Part shown: positions 18,591-29,587 of the stretch, in pieces | How the letters are laid out: each line of letters opens with the position of its first letter | Numbering within the stretch: position 1 is the stretch's first letter | Assembly (NCBI RefSeq): GCF_025244705.1 | Contig: NZ_CP104207.1 | Coordinates: forward strand, 3,348,001-3,412,000 | DNA from: Sphingopyxis sp. PET50 | Lineage (GTDB): Bacteria; Pseudomonadota; Alphaproteobacteria; Sphingomonadales; Sphingomonadaceae | Reading direction: 5' to 3' | Length of the DNA stretch: 64,000 bases | Program-made: the position numbers and the translations under genes | Notes under the pieces: model-generated | What the model saw: only the letters and a program-made list of their open reading frames with translations | What the model was told of the DNA's origin: nothing | Database searches by the model: none

Positions 18591-18677
18591 TCGCCCCCGC
18601 GCAGGCGGGGGCCGCTATCGGTTCACGCAGCAATGCCGAAAGGGCCTCCAGCGGCCCCCGCCTGCGCGGGGGCGACG
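18591..18677. repeat. REP-like GC-rich hairpin
   Basis: Perfect 27-base inverted arms (18591-18617 and 18651-18677), each carrying CCCCCGCGCAGGCGGGGG, itself a palindrome. Same class as 53925-54004. It lies between the terminator and the chaperone gene; the 307-base gap holds nothing else. Confidence 0.75.
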
Positions 18678-18781
18678 AGAACTCTCATGGTTAGCAAAAT
18701 ATCAACCATGTTGGCGCAACAGGAAGCGGACCGCCGGGCGGTGTGGGCCGCCCGGTTTCCTGAATGGTGGGGACCATTTCC

Positions 18782-19610
18782 ATGCTGCGATTCTTGAAGG
18801 GCTTCGGCCTGCTTTCGGCTGTCGTGCTCGGCGCGGCGGCTGTGCCTGTCCAGGCGGCGGGCGACCTGCTCGTCGCGCCGACACGCGTCGTGCTCGACGG
18901 GTCGCGCGGGACCGAGGTGGTGCTGAACAATATCGGCGCCGAGCCCGCGACCTATCGCATCAGCCTCGAGATCAAGCGCATGACCGCGCTCGGCGGGCTC
19001 GACGAGATCGACGAGGCCGACGCCAACGACGCCGAGAAGGCGGCGCTCGACATGATCAGTTTCAGCCCCCGCCGCGTCACGCTGCCGCCGAACCAGCCAC
19101 AGGTGATCCGCGTCGGGGTGCGCGTGCCCGAGGGGACGCCGCCGGGCGAATATCGCGCGCATATGCTGTTCCGCGCGGTGCCCGATGCCGCTCCCGCCGC
19201 CGATCCGGCGAAGCCCGCGACGACGGGCGGGGTGTCGATCGCGCTGACCCCGATCTATGGCATCACCATCCCGGTGATCGTGCGCGTCGGCGACCTGGGC
19301 GCCGAGGCGCGCATCGGCGAGGCGCGGGTGGTCGATACCGCCGACGGGCTCGGCCTTTGCCTTCGCCCTGTCGCGCAGCGGCAATCGCTCGGTCTATGGC
19401 GATATCGAAGTGACGCGGCCGGGGGTCGCCGAACCCTTGCTGCTCGCGCGCGGCATCGCGGTCTATCCCGAGGTCGGCCAGCGCCAGGTCCAGCTCCGCG
19501 TGCCCGCCGACCTCGCGGCGAAGCTGAAAGGTCCGGTGCGCATCCGCTATACCGAGGACCGCGAGGTCGGCGGCGGCACGATCGACGAGGCCGATCGGGT
19601 GGTGCAATGA
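18782..19610 (+). CDS. PapD-like periplasmic fimbrial chaperone, one frame change
   Basis: Periplasmic chaperone of a chaperone-usher system, 275 residues after correction. The signal peptide MLRFLKGFGLLSAVVLGAAAVPVQAA is followed by an immunoglobulin-like domain: GDLLVAPTRVVLDGSRGTEV, then FSPRRVTLPPNQPQVIRVGV, which matches the conserved PapD strand, then YRAHMLFRAVP and GIALTP-type strands. Near 19349 an extra g (ctcggcc for ctcgcc) breaks FAFALSRSGNRSVYGDIEV; the second domain then runs to IDEADRVVQ. It is followed 32 bases later by the usher-like gene. The family is clear; the exact pilus class is not. Confidence 0.8.
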
Positions 19611-19642
19611 GCTAGGCCGCGAGCGCCAAGCGGGAAGCAGCG

Positions 19643-22432
19643 GTGCTTCGCGCACTTCTGACACGGATGTTCCCGGTCGTCGTGGCCGGGCTGGCGCTGG
19701 CGGGGTTCGTCCCCACCGGCGCCCATGCCGCTGAAAAAGCGGAGGTTTCCGACGGGTGGAAACCCAATGAGGACGACAGCTGGCTGTTCGACCTGCGGTC
19801 GGGGCAGTATCGCCTCGGCGACGGGATTCGCGGGTATCAGACCCCGACGGGCGTGTGCGTCGACCTCGCCGACATGGTGCTCGCGCTCGACCTGCCGATC
19901 CGCGTCGACAGGAAGTTGCGCCGCGCAACCGGCTGGGTGTTCGACGAACGGCGCAGCCTGACGATCGACCGCGACGCGGGCGAGGTGCGGCTCGGCAGCC
20001 GCAGCCATGGCATCGGCGCCACCGCGATCCGCGACACCGCGGCGGGCTGGTGCGTCGATGTGAAGCAGCTTTCGGTCTGGTTCGAACTGCCGCTCGTGTC
20101 CGACCTGTCGAACGCGGTGCTGCGGATCGATTCGCAGGAGAAATTGCCGTTCCAGCTCGCCGCCGAGCGGCGCGCGCGCGGCGCGGGGCTGCGTCCGCAG
20201 GCGAATTTCGACCTTGCCAGCCTGCCGCAGGCGACACGCCCGTACCGGAACTGGGCGACCCCGTCGGTCGATGTCGTCGCCTCGGCGGGATTCGTGAACG
20301 ACAAGCGCGGCGGTTCCTATGTCCAGGCGCGCTACGAGGTGTTCGCGGCGGGCGAAGTGCTCGGGCAGAGTTTCGACGCGCGTCTGTCGTCGGACAATGA
20401 AGGTGTGCCCGACAGCCTGCGGATGCGGCTCTATCGCACCGACCCGCAGGGCAATCTGCTCGGCCCGCTGAAGGCGACCCATTATGCGGCCGGCGATGTC
20501 GGCCTGCTCTCGACCGGGATCGTCGCGGGCTCGGCGCCGGGGCGTGGCGCGGTGCTTACCAACCGGCCGGTCGAGCGCCCCGATGCCTTCGACAGGACCG
20601 ATTTTCGCGGCGACCTGCCCGCCGGATGGGACGCCGAACTCTATCGCAACGGCCAGTTGCTCGCTTTCACCAGCCCCAATGGCGACGGGCGCTACGAATT
20701 CCTCGACGTGCCGCTGCAATATGGGTCGAACCGCTTCGAGATCGTGCTGTACGGCCCGCAGGGGCAGATCAGGCGCGAGATCAAGCAGTTGCAGGTGGGG
20801 CTCGATTCGATCCCGCCGCAGCAGACCTATTATTGGGCGGGTTTCGCGCAGGAAAATGCCGACCTGATTTCCTTTGGCGACCGGCGCCAGACCTTCCGCC
20901 GCGGCTGGCGCGGCACGCTGGGCCTCGAACGCGGGCTCGACACCCGCACCTCGATTGCCGGCTATGCCCACAGCCTGATGATCGAGAATGTCCGGCGCAA
21001 CTATGGCGAGGTCGCGCTGCGCCGCTCGATCGGCCCGACCTTGCTCGAAGTGTCGGGGGCCTATGCCGATGATGGCGGCGGGGCGCTGCGCGCGAGCTGG
21101 CTCGCGGCGTTCGGCGAGACTTATGTGCGCGCCGACGCGATGCGCGGTTTCGGCGGTTTCGTATCGGACCGATTCATCAATAATATCAACGGTCTGTATC
21201 AGGTCTCGATCGACCAGTCGGTCAAGCTCGGGCGGACGGTGCTGCCGCTGCACCTCGACCTGCGCCAGGTCGACCGGACGTCGGGGGTGCAGAGCCTCGA
21301 GGCGTCGGCGCGCGCCTCCGCGAGCTTCCGCGCCTTGACCTTCACCGGCCAGCTCGACTGGACGCGCAGCAAGGTGCCGATCGGTCCCGACCCGCCCGAC
21401 AATCTGAGTGCGACCTTGCTCGCCAACGCCCGCATCGGGCGCGTGCGTCTGCGCGGCGAGGCGCGCTTCGCGCTGTCGGGCGCGGCGGCCGATTCGCGCG
21501 CGACGGTGATCGCCGAATGGGCGGGCGCTGGTCAATTCGGGGGAGGCGACGCCGAATGGCGCGCCGAACTCGGTTACGACAAGGGGCTCGACCGTGCGCG
21601 GGCGGGCCTTGGTTATACGCGCCGTTTCGACAAGGTGCAGCTGACGGGGTTCGGTGAGGTGGCGAGCGACGGCTCGGTCGCCGCATCGCTGTCGCTCGCC
21701 TTCAGCTTCGGGCCCAAGCCGCAGGGCGGCGGCTGGCGCGTGTCGAGCGAGAAGCTTGCCAGCCGCGGCCAGGTGATGGCCGAGGTGTGGATGGACGACA
21801 ATGGCGACGGCATCCGCCAGCCGGGCGAGGCCGCGCTGCCCGACGTGCCGATCACTGCGGGCCATGCCTTCGTCGACGCGGCGACCGACAAGGGCGGTCG
21901 CGCGACGGTCGACGGGCTCGAACCCTTTCGGGCCGTGATGATCGGCATCGACGCCGGCAGCCTGCCCGACCCCTATGTCCAGCCGGCCTTGCCCGGCGTG
22001 GTCGTCACCCCGCGCCCCGGCGTCGCGACGAAGGTGATGCTGCCGATGACCGCGGCGGGCGAGATCGAAGGGACGATCATCCGCGACGGCGGCAACGCGA
22101 TCGAGGGGCTGACGCTCGAACTCGTCGATGCCGAGGGGCGCGTGCGCGCGACGACGCTGACCGAGTTCGATGGCTATTTCCTGTTCGAAAGCGTCGCTTA
22201 CGGGCGATATACCGTGCGGATCGCGAAAAATTCGGCGCAGCTCCTGCGCCTCGACGGCGCCTTTGCGATCAGTGCGTCGCCGGGCAAGGCGGCCCCGCGC
22301 ATCCGGCTCGGCACGCTGGCATTAAAGCCTTTGCGCCGCGACGTCGCCGCCGCCGCCGCGCCGACGGGCGAAGGCCATGGCGCACGAGGGCCGCCGGGGC
22401 AAGACGCGATCGGGGCGGAGCCGATGCCATAG
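19643..22432 (+). CDS. Outer-membrane usher-like protein with C-terminal carboxypeptidase-regulatory-like domains
   Basis: A 929-residue exported protein, GTG start with GGGAAG upstream. After the signal peptide (FPVVVAGLALAGFVPTGAHA) comes an N-terminal part of two repeated units (YRLGDGIRGYQTPTGVCVDL; VRLGSRSHGI..GWCVDV), then a long beta-rich barrel-like region with NGDGRYEFLDVPLQYGSNRF, usher-like. The last 200 residues resemble SdrD/carboxypeptidase-regulatory beta domains (DDNGDGIRQPGEAALPDVPI; LVDAEGRVRATTLTEFDGYF). I read it as the outer-membrane export channel for the DUF4402 subunit, of the alternate (CS1/TcfC-like) usher type rather than FimD. A tail rich in Gly and Pro ends the protein. 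No frame change is seen. Confidence 0.7.
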   Translation: MLRALLTRMFPVVVAGLALAGFVPTGAHAAEKAEVSDGWKPNEDDSWLFDLRSGQYRLGDGIRGYQTPTGVCVDLADMVLALDLPIRVDRKLRRATGWVFDERRSLTIDRDAGEVRLGSRSHGIGATAIRDTAAGWCVDVKQLSVWFELPLVSDLSNAVLRIDSQEKLPFQLAAERRARGAGLRPQANFDLASLPQATRPYRNWATPSVDVVASAGFVNDKRGGSYVQARYEVFAAGEVLGQSFDARLSSDNEGVPDSLRMRLYRTDPQGNLLGPLKATHYAAGDVGLLSTGIVAGSAPGRGAVLTNRPVERPDAFDRTDFRGDLPAGWDAELYRNGQLLAFTSPNGDGRYEFLDVPLQYGSNRFEIVLYGPQGQIRREIKQLQVGLDSIPPQQTYYWAGFAQENADLISFGDRRQTFRRGWRGTLGLERGLDTRTSIAGYAHSLMIENVRRNYGEVALRRSIGPTLLEVSGAYADDGGGALRASWLAAFGETYVRADAMRGFGGFVSDRFINNINGLYQVSIDQSVKLGRTVLPLHLDLRQVDRTSGVQSLEASARASASFRALTFTGQLDWTRSKVPIGPDPPDNLSATLLANARIGRVRLRGEARFALSGAAADSRATVIAEWAGAGQFGGGDAEWRAELGYDKGLDRARAGLGYTRRFDKVQLTGFGEVASDGSVAASLSLAFSFGPKPQGGGWRVSSEKLASRGQVMAEVWMDDNGDGIRQPGEAALPDVPITAGHAFVDAATDKGGRATVDGLEPFRAVMIGIDAGSLPDPYVQPALPGVVVTPRPGVATKVMLPMTAAGEIEGTIIRDGGNAIEGLTLELVDAEGRVRATTLTEFDGYFLFESVAYGRYTVRIAKNSAQLLRLDGAFAISASPGKAAPRIRLGTLALKPLRRDVAAAAAPTGEGHGARGPPGQDAIGAEPMP

Positions 22433-22454
22433 CTCCCGACGCCTGTTTCTGCGT

Positions 22455-25400
22455 TCAGGACGGGTCGATCGCGACGTAGACCGCCCAGGCGGCGGGGTGC
22501 GCGAGCGAGGCGCCGAGCGGCATCTTTCGACGGGTCGATTGCCATGTCGCGCATCGCACCCTGCAGCGCCGCCGCGATGTCGCCGCGCTCGCCCTTGAGC
22601 CCCGCAACGGTCGTGGTCGTGATCCGCTCGCCGACATCGTCGAGCACGGGGGTGTAAGTCGCGAGCACGGCGCGTGCGCCGGCGAGGAGGAAGGCGCGGG
22701 TCAGCCCGCTGAAGCCGTCGCCGCCGCCCGACCCGGCGGCGGTATCGCAAGCCGAGAGGATGACGAGCGCGGCGTTGAAGCGCAGCTGCGCGACCTCGGA
22801 AGCGGTGAGCAGCCCGTCGTTCGCGGCGGTGGCGGCGATGCCGGGCGGGCGCGCGCCGGGGGTGAGCGCGAGCGCGGGTTCGGCGATCGTCCCGTCGAAG
22901 CGCCCGCCGAGCAGCGCGTGGGTGGCGAACAGCACGACCTGGCTGTCGGCGAGCATCCCTTCGGCATTGCTCCGGTCGAGGCGCGCCTGCGTCGCGTCGA
23001 GCTGGAGCAGCTGGCGCTCGGGCGGGGCGCCGAAATATTGCGCCATCCGCCGGACCTCGACGCCGCTGTAGGACAGGCGGCGCAGCTGCGCGAGCTTGGC
23101 GGGGTCGGCGATGCCGTCGCGGTACAGCCCCTGCCGGGGGATCAGCCCGACCCTGCTCGGCCGGGACGTCGGTCGAGGCGGGGGCGAGGCGGCCGAGCGG
23201 GTTGCCGCGCGTCTCGCCGGGAGCGGCGACGACGGGCGGATCGGCCTCGCCGCGAAAGGCCGGGTCGCCGAGACCGTAGAATTTTCCGCCGCTCGCCGCG
23301 CGCGCCGGTCCGCGCCGCGCGGTGCGTAGCGCCTCGACCGACGGCAGCACCGCGAGGACGCGTTCGAGGCCGAGCCAGTGCGTCTTGCGCAGCGTGTCGG
23401 GATCGACGTCGCCGCGCGCGCCGCCCTCGGGCGCCGCCGAGACGAGCGCGGCGAAATTGAGCGAGAGCAGCGGCCCTTCGGGAACGAGGATCCAGCGCGG
23501 CTTGCCGGCGAGCAGCGCGGCGATCGCCGGGTCGCCGAACAGCGCCTGATGGACGCGCCAGGCGGCGGCGCGATCGTAGCGCAGGAAGTCGTCGGGCTCC
23601 TGTTCGGGGAGCGTTTCGTCGCTCCCGAATATCGCGAATCCGAAAGCTGGCCGTGGAGCGTGGCGACCAGCGCCGCGAGGTCGGCGCCGTCGATCGGGAT
23701 TTCGGCCCAGGCCGACCCCTCGCGCGTCGCGGCGAAGACGATGCCGCGGCTCATCTCGGAGCGGGCTTCGGGCATTCCGGGGTAGAGCAGGATCAGCGCC
23801 TCGTCCTTGCGGAGCAGCGGCGCCGCGCCCTTCGCGCCCGTCACCTCGGCCAGCGGCACGGGTTCGGGGCGGAGGGTCGCGAAGACCGGGGGCAGAGCGT
23901 CCTTGAGCGCGGCGGCTTCGGCGGCGAGCGCCTCGCCCGCGGCGGCGCGCTCGCCGAGCAGCCGGGCCCGGTCGGCGTCGCCCGCGCTGCCGCGCAGCGC
24001 GGCCGCGTCGATGGCCTTGTCGAGCGCGACGACGCGGTCGCGGGCCGCCGTCCAGCGCCGGAACAGCTCGCCCTTGCCGGCGCGTTCGGCGAGCGCGCGC
24101 GCGGCGGTTTCGCTGATCGCCGCGCCCGATGCCGAGGGATGGGCGAGCTGGGCGACCGCGAAGCCCCTGGTGCGGCTGGCGGCCTCGCCGCCCGGGCCGT
24201 CCGCCGCGCGTGTCGTCCAGGTGAGGCGGAGGAGGTCGATCGCGCGGCCGCTGATGAAATTCGCCAGATTGAGCCGGTAGGCGGCGTTGGCGGTTTCGGG
24301 CAGCGCCGACAGCTCGGCGCGATAGCCCGCCAGCACATCCTCATAATAGGGGCGCGCTTCGGCGGGACGCCGCACGCCCCACAGCGTGACCCCCAGATTG
24401 TAGGTCTGGCGCAGCGTTTCGCGATGGCTGGCGCCGAGGCGCGCGCGGGTCTCGGCGATGCTGCGCTCGCGCAGCGGCAGCGCCTCGTCGTAGCGGCCGA
24501 GCATCCATAACGTATCGCCGAGCATCTCGACCCACTGGATATTGCCGGGATTGGCGGCGAGGTGCTTTCGATAGATGTGCTCGGCCTCGGGCGCGGTCTC
24601 GGCGCGCTGCGCGAGAAGCCGCGCGAGATCGAGCTCGTGCCAGTCGCCCGGACCAGTGCCGACCGCGGCGATGACGCGGCGCTGGTAGGCGATCGCCTCC
24701 GACAGGTCGTCGCGAAAGGCGGCGTTCGGCAGGTCGAGGCGCAGCGACGAGGATTTGGCGAGGTTCCACAAGGTCATCCAGTTGCGCGCGTCGCTGCTGC
24801 CCGGTTGCGCTTCCTGCCGCGCGAGCACGGCGCGATAGAGCGCATCGACGCGCGCGGGGTCGGCCGTGAAAACCCGCTGCGAATAGAGGATGATGGTGCC
24901 GAGGGTCGCCGCGTCGGCACCGGGGAGCGCGGCCTCGAAAATGTCGAGTTCGCGCGCGTACCAGAGCCGCGCATCTTCGGCGCGCATCTGGGCGGCGAGG
25001 TTGTTGCCGAGCGCCTCATAGGCGGCGGCGAGCTCGAAGCGGTCGCCGCCGGGGATCGCCTGGCGCAGCGCCGCCGCCTCGTGAAGCAGGGGTTCGGCAT
25101 CGACGGGGCGGCCCGCGCCTTCGAGCATCGCGGCGAGGCTTCCCGCCGCCGATGCGACGATCGCCGGGTGCGCGGCGAGATGCCGGCGGGCGAGCGCGAG
25201 CGCCTCTTCGGCATCGGCGACGGCGGCCTGCGGTTTGCCCTGTTCGCGCAGCCGCTGTGCGCGCGCCGAAAGCCCGGCGTAGAGCGCGAGCGGCTGGCCG
25301 CGGTCGCGCCCGATCGCGACGAGGCGCGCGACGATGGCGTCGGGCTCGGCCGAGCTCTTGTCGTTATAGGCGAAGTGGCAGAGCAAGGAGAGCAGCGGAC

Positions 25401-25701
25401 GTGCGGTCGCGGGATGGCCGGGGCCGTAGCTGGCCTCGTAGAGCGCGAGCAGCGCGCGCCGCGGGGCTTCGAGCTCGGGCTGCCAGGCCGTGTTGCATGC
25501 ATCGTCGATGCGCGCCTGCTTTTCGAGCGCCGTGATCTGCCCGCGCTCGGCCGGGGTCGGTGCGGCGCGGTCGGGGGGCAGGGATTGCGCCGCGCGCTCG
25601 GCCGGGATCATGACGTCGCGCGGGACGAATTGCGCCGCTGCCGGCGACGCGATCGCCGCCAGCGGCGCGATGAACCACGGCAGGAGACGGCGCCCGACCA
25701 T
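22455..25701 (-). CDS. Exported TPR-CHAT domain protein, about three frame changes
   Basis: CHAT domains are caspase-like cysteine peptidases. This protein has a signal peptide (LLPWFIAPLAAIASPAAA), then some 550 residues of TPR-like helical repeats (for example ARPLLSLLCHFAYNDK, AAYEALGNNLAAQM, LRQTYNLGVTLWGV), and a C-terminal CHAT domain with the catalytic His in VVLFATHALLGG and Cys in VILSACDTAAGSG. Frame changes are needed near 23635, 23155 and 22520; the corrected C terminus is LGASLAHPAAWAVYVAIDPS, ending at 22455. About 1080 residues. It faces the usher gene tail to tail. The substrate is unknown; export places it in the periplasm or at the cell surface. Confidence 0.82.
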
Positions 25702-25836
25702 CAGCCTGCTTAACGCGCCGCCCGATGCGAGTAAATCGCCGCCGAAACGCGCCGAAAGCCGCGCTGTTAATCATTTCTTAGCCATGATTGCCCAGAGCGG
25801 TGGCGAGCAATGACTTGCTGCGTGGGGAATCCGTCT

Positions 25837-27367
25837 ATGTCCGAAGTGCCCGAGAACCGTCCGACCAGCGCCGATGTCGCGATCATCGGGGCGGGGCCGG
25901 CGGGGCTGACCGCCGCCTATCTGCTGACCAGGGAGGGCTTTTCGGTCACCGTGATCGAGAAAGACCCCGTCTATGTCGGCGGGATCAGCCGCACGGTCGA
26001 GCATGAGGGATTCCGCTTCGACATCGGCGGGCACCGCTTCTTCTCGAAAAGCCAGGAGGTCGTCGACCTGTGGAACGAGATATTGCCCGACGACTTCATC
26101 CAGCGCCCGCGGATGAGCCGCATCTATTATGAGGGCAAATTCTATTCCTATCCGCTGCGCGCGTTCGAGGCGCTGTGGAACCTCGGGATCGTGCGCTCGG
26201 CCCTGTGCATGGCGAGCTATGCGCGGGCGAAGCTGTTTCCGAACAAGACGGTCCGCAGCTTCGAGGACTGGACGATCAACCAGTTCGGACGCAAGCTCTA
26301 TTCGATCTTCTTCAAGACCTATACCGAGAAGGTGTGGGGCATGCCGTGCGACGAGATGTCGGCCGACTGGGCGGCGCAGCGCATCAAGGGGCTTTCGCTC
26401 GGCGCCGCGGTGCTCGACGGGCTGAAGCGCAGCCTGGGGCTGAACAAGCGCCCCAATGACGGCATGGCGACCAAGACCCTGCTCGAAACCTTCCGCTATC
26501 CGCGGCTGGGGCCGGGCATGATGTGGGAGGCGGCGCGCGGGCACGTGGTCGCAGGCGGCAATCATGTGCTGATGGGTCACGCCTTCAAGCAATTGACGCA
26601 GGATCAGGTCAGCGGGCGCTGGCGGCTGACCGCCACCGGACCCGACGGCGATGTCGTGATCGACGCCGCCCATGTCATCAGCTCGGCGCCGATGCGCGAG
26701 CTGGCGGCGCGCATCCATCCGCTGCTCGGCGTGCGCGCTGAACGCCGCGCCCAACCTCAAATATCGCGACTTCCTGACCGTCGCCTTGAAGATCCGGTCG
26801 GCGGATCTGTTCCCCGACAACTGGATCTATATCCACGACAGCAAGGTGCAGGTCGGGCGGGTGCAGAATTTCCGCAGCTGGTCGCCCGAAATGGTGCCCG
26901 ATCCCGAACTCGCCTGCGTCGGCCTCGAATATTTCTGTTTCGAGGGCGATGGGCTGTGGACGTCGAGCGACGAGGATCTGATCGCGCTCGCGACGAAGGA
27001 AATGGCGATCCTCGGCCTGTGCGACCCGAAGGATGTGGTCGGCGGCGCGGTGGTGCGGCAGGAAAAGGCCTATCCGGTCTATGACGACGACTACGCCGCG
27101 CATGTCGAGACGATGCGCGAGGAACTCGAAGCGCGCTATCCGTCGCTGCACATGGTCGGGCGCAACGGCATGCACCGCTACAACAACCAGGATCATGCGA
27201 TGATGACCGCGATGCTGACGGTGCGCAACATCGTCGCGGGCGAGCGGCTGTACGACATCTGGGGCGTCAACGAGGACGCCGAATATCATGAGAGCGGCAC
27301 CGAGGGCGAACAGGCGGCGCTGGCGTCGGTGCGCGAGGTGCCCGCGCGTCTCGGCAAGGCCGCCTGA
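25837..27367 (+). CDS. FAD/NAD(P)-binding oxidoreductase, UDP-galactopyranose-mutase/amine-oxidase-like, one frame change
   Basis: A flavoprotein of about 509 residues. The Rossmann loop [19 protein letters not shown] lies at about residues 12-30, followed by [20 protein letters not shown], the signature shared by UDP-galactopyranose mutase and protoporphyrinogen-oxidase-like enzymes. An extra base near 26740 separates HPLLGVR from [16 protein letters not shown]. The C-terminal FAD segment [20 protein letters not shown] is intact. It is followed by a GtrA gene and a polytopic glycosyltransferase-like gene, suggesting a role in a surface glycan rather than in haem synthesis. Start at MSEVPENRP (25837) is preferred to 25810. 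Confidence 0.78.
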
Positions 27368-27371
27368 GGCC

Positions 27372-27791
27372 GTGATCGCCGCGCTTCCGCCTTTTGCGCG
27401 CCGGCTGCTGGAGCTGACCTTCCTGCGCTATATCGGCGCGAGCGCCGCCGCGCTCGCGGGCGACATGGCGCTGTTCAACCTGTTCCTGATCGCGGGCTGG
27501 GCGCCCGCCGCCGCGGCGGCCGCGAGCTATGCCGCGGGGATCGTGATCCACTGGCTCATCAGCTCGCGCCTCGTCTTCGTCGAGGGGGCGCGCACGGCGG
27601 GCATGGACCGGGTGCGGCAGAAGGGGCTGTTCCTCGGTTCGGCCTTCGTCGGGCTGGGGCTGACCGTCGCCATCGTCTGGACGGGCGACCGTGCCGGGCT
27701 CGACGCCAATGTCGCGAAGCTCGCCGCGATCGGCGTGTCCTTCGTCGCCACCTATGTGCTGCGCAAGACTTTGGTCTTCGCCGCGCGCTGA
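27372..27791 (+). CDS. GtrA family membrane protein
   Basis: A 139-residue protein with four membrane spans (FLRYIGASAAALAGDMALFNL; AAAAAASYAAGIVIHWLIS; FLGSAFVGLGLTVAIVW; LAAIGVSFVATYVLRKTLVF), typical of GtrA proteins that help move undecaprenyl-linked sugars across the inner membrane. HWLISSRLVF and TYVLRKTLVF are the characteristic Arg/Lys-containing ends. It starts with GTG five bases after the preceding stop and is followed at once by a glycosyltransferase-like gene, forming a three-gene glycan operon. Confidence 0.85.
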   Translation: MIAALPPFARRLLELTFLRYIGASAAALAGDMALFNLFLIAGWAPAAAAAASYAAGIVIHWLISSRLVFVEGARTAGMDRVRQKGLFLGSAFVGLGLTVAIVWTGDRAGLDANVAKLAAIGVSFVATYVLRKTLVFAAR

Positions 27792-27797
27792 CGCGTG

Positions 27798-29587
27798 ATG
27801 GGGCGCGCGTCCTCTCCGGCAAGCCTGCGCCGCGACCTGTGGCTCGCGGCCGTCCTCGCCTGTGGCGTCATGGCGGTCATGCTCGCGCTCTATTGGCCGG
27901 CGATCCAGGCGATGGCGTTTCGCGACGGCGACGACGCGCTGCGGCTGGTGCAGGTGCGCGATCTGATCGGCGGGCAGGGCTGGTTCGATGCCAGCCAGCA
28001 CCGGATCAATCCGCCCACCGGCGGCCTGATGCACTGGTCGCGGCTGATCGACGTGCAGATCGCCGGGCTGATCCTGCTGCTCCAGCCCCTGCTTGGCAAA
28101 GCGGCTGCCGAACAATGGGCGGTGGCGCTCTATCCCCCGCTGCTGCTGCTCCCGCTGTTCCTGATTTTCGCGTGCGTGATGCGGCGGCTGTCGGACGACC
28201 GCGCGGTGGTCGCCGCCGGGCTGCTGCTCGCCGCGACGACGGTGACCTTCCTTCATTATTTCGTGCCGCTGCGTATCGACCATCATAATTGGCAGACGAT
28301 ATTGTCGGTCGCGATGCTCGCTGCCGCGCTCGGCAAGGCGGATTGGCGGCACGGGCTGCTCGCCGGGGCGGTGATGAGCCTGCACCTCGCGATCTCGCTC
28401 GAGGCGCTGCCCTATCTGCTGATCTTCGGCGGCATCTTTGCGCTGGCGTGGCTACGCGACGCGGCGGCGGGCGCGCGCCTCTTCGCTTTCGTCGCGGCGC
28501 TGGCGCTCTGCGCGCCCTTGCTCCTGCTCGCGACGCGCGGCTGGGACGGGATCGCCGGCGACTGGTGCGACGCCTGGTCGCGGCCCTATCTGCTCGGTGC
28601 CGCCGTCGCGGCGGCGATGCTGCTCGCCGGATCGCGTGCGGCGATCATGCAAAAGGATTGGCGCGCCAGGCTCGTCCTGCTCGGCATCGCCGGCGCCGCC
28701 GGGGCGCTGGTGCTCGCCTGGGCCGCGCCCGCCTGCCTTGCGGGGCCCTTCGGGTCGCTCGAACCGCTGGTGCGCGATCACTGGTATCGCGACGTCGCCG
28801 AGGGCCAGCCTTTGTGGCGGCAGAAACCGGAGCAGATCGGGCTGCTGCTCGCGCCGTCGCTCGCCGGGCTGGCGCTGACCTTCGCGATCTGGCGCCGCAA
28901 GGCCCCCGGGCCGATGAAGGCGCGGTGGGAGGCGATGCTGCTGGTCCTCGCCGCCAGCACCCTGCTGTCGCTGCTCGTCATGCGGACGACCGCGGTGACG
29001 CATATCTATGCGCTGCCCGCGCTCGCGGCGGCGGGGGTGGCGCTCTGGCGTCACGGCCAGTCGCGCAAAAGCGCTTTGGCGCGCATCCTCGGTTCGCTCG
29101 CGGTACTGCTGGTCCTCCCGGCGGTTCTCGGCCAGTTCGCGGCGACCGCGACGACCGCCGTCCTTCCCCCCGCGCGCCCTCGGCCGCGGCGGAGCGGCCG
29201 TGCCCGACCAATGCCGATCTCGCGCTGCTGGCGCGGCAGCGGCCGGGCCTTGTCCTGTCGGCGATCGACATCGCGCCGATGATCCTCGTCCACACCCCGC
29301 ACAGCGTCGTCGCGACCGGGCATCACCGCAATCACGCCGCGATGAACCGGGTGATCGGCAGCTTCGTCGCGGCGCCCGCCGATGCCGAAAGGATCGTCGC
29401 CGCGACGCGCGGCGACTGGCTGTTCCTCTGTCCCGGCAAGCCCGAGATCGCCAATATCGCCGAAACCTATCCCGCCAGCCTCGCCGCCGCGCTGACCGCC
29501 GGTCGCCCGCCCGCCTGGCTCGAACCCGTGCCACTGCCGCAGGGCTCGGCGGCGCTGCTCTACCGCGTCAGGCGGGACGGAAACTGA
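27798..29587 (+). CDS. Polytopic membrane glycosyltransferase-like protein, one frame change
   Basis: About 596 residues with ten or more membrane spans. The first periplasmic loop FRDGDDALRLVQVRDLIGGQ..WFDASQHRINPP carries acidic residues in the position used for metal and lipid-sugar binding by GT-C enzymes such as STT3, PglB and ArnT; HWSRLIDV and RIDHHNWQ are further conserved-looking loops. The frame changes near 29185 within a Pro/Arg-rich stretch; the C-terminal part (CPTNADLALLARQRPG..SAIDIAPMIL) is a soluble domain. No exact family is recognised. With GtrA and the FAD enzyme it likely transfers a lipid-linked sugar. ATG at 27798 (or GTG 27795). Confidence 0.6.

Noticed and set aside
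22198..22454. Extension of the CHAT protein beyond 22455
   Set aside because: The uncorrected frame runs antisense into the usher gene; the corrected frame ends with LGASLAHPAAWAVYVAIDPS, a normal CHAT C terminus.
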